Source of the DNA: Clostridium sp.
Lineage (GTDB): Bacteria > Bacillota > Clostridia > Lachnospirales > Lachnospiraceae
Assembly (NCBI GenBank): GCA_004554205.1
Contig: SFNH01000012.1
Coordinates: 1 to 30,504 of the forward strand
DNA length: 30,504 nt
Direction of reading: 5' to 3'
Part shown: positions 30,487 through 30,504 of the stretch, piece after piece
Layout: each line of letters opens with the position of its first letter
How positions within the stretch are numbered: position 1 is the first letter of the stretch
Notes under the pieces: model-generated
Database searches by the model: none
What the model was told of the DNA's origin: nothing
The model's input: the letters and a program-made list of their open reading frames with translations, nothing else
Position numbers and translations under genes: made by a program

Positions 30487-30504
30487 GGTATTAAATCTCC
30501 TGTG

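Overview
The window looks like chromosomal DNA of a spore-forming, anaerobic, fairly GC-rich Firmicute, most likely a Lachnospiraceae-type Clostridium. The reasons are the spoIID/spoIIQ pair, the GlgC+GlgD pair, anaerobic cobalamin genes (cbiD, cbiG, cbiE/T), an NfnAB-type flavoprotein pair, selenium-dependent molybdenum hydroxylase accessory genes (yqeB/mocA-like, yqeC) and the poorly characterised GGGtGRT/NifU-like pair. No integrase, transposase, CRISPR array, tRNA or rRNA was recognised. The taxonomic assignment is inference from gene content.

Layout. (1) 1-3330, minus strand: a cell-surface operon. A consensus promoter and hairpin leader precede a secreted protein with a signal peptide. 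A UUCG-capped stem-loop follows, then two paralogous single-pass membrane proteins and a CnaB-like protein with an IPKTG sorting signal that runs off the left edge. I do not recognise the secreted subunit or the paralogous pair, and this is the best candidate for an undescribed system. (2) 3374-5757, minus: a two-CBS-domain protein, then spoIID followed by a degenerate LytM/SpoIIQ-like gene. (3) 5816-11449, minus: ileS and glgP in tandem behind a perfect consensus promoter, with no T-box. (4) 11450-11878: a repeat-rich divergent intergenic region with three 13-nt cores spaced exactly 29 nt apart, a long imperfect palindrome and a hairpin. (5) 11879-15858, plus strand: pncB, a palindromic element, then glgC-glgD. 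(6) 15908-21327, minus: lipoprotein binding protein, cbiD, cbiG and a cobK-cbiE-cbiT triple fusion. (7) 21409-25559, minus: nfnA- and gltA/nfnB-like genes, a NifU-like scaffold and a GGGtGRT protein. (8) 25669-30486, minus: MATE transporter, yqeC, a yqeB-mocA fusion broken by a small deletion and frameshift, a divergent ThyX-like protein, and folA.

How the parts work together. GlgC/GlgD make ADP-glucose for glycogen and GlgP breaks glycogen down; they lie on opposite strands around pncB and ileS. The nfn-like pair would balance NADH, NADPH and ferredoxin, and the neighbouring Fe-S scaffold pair fits an Fe-S-rich anaerobic metabolism. The cbi genes cover several corrin-ring steps, with a lipoprotein that probably binds a cobalt compound or corrinoid. 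The right end prepares a molybdenum/selenium hydroxylase cofactor and deals with thymidylate/folate. All function calls come from reading motifs by eye; no search or alignment was run.
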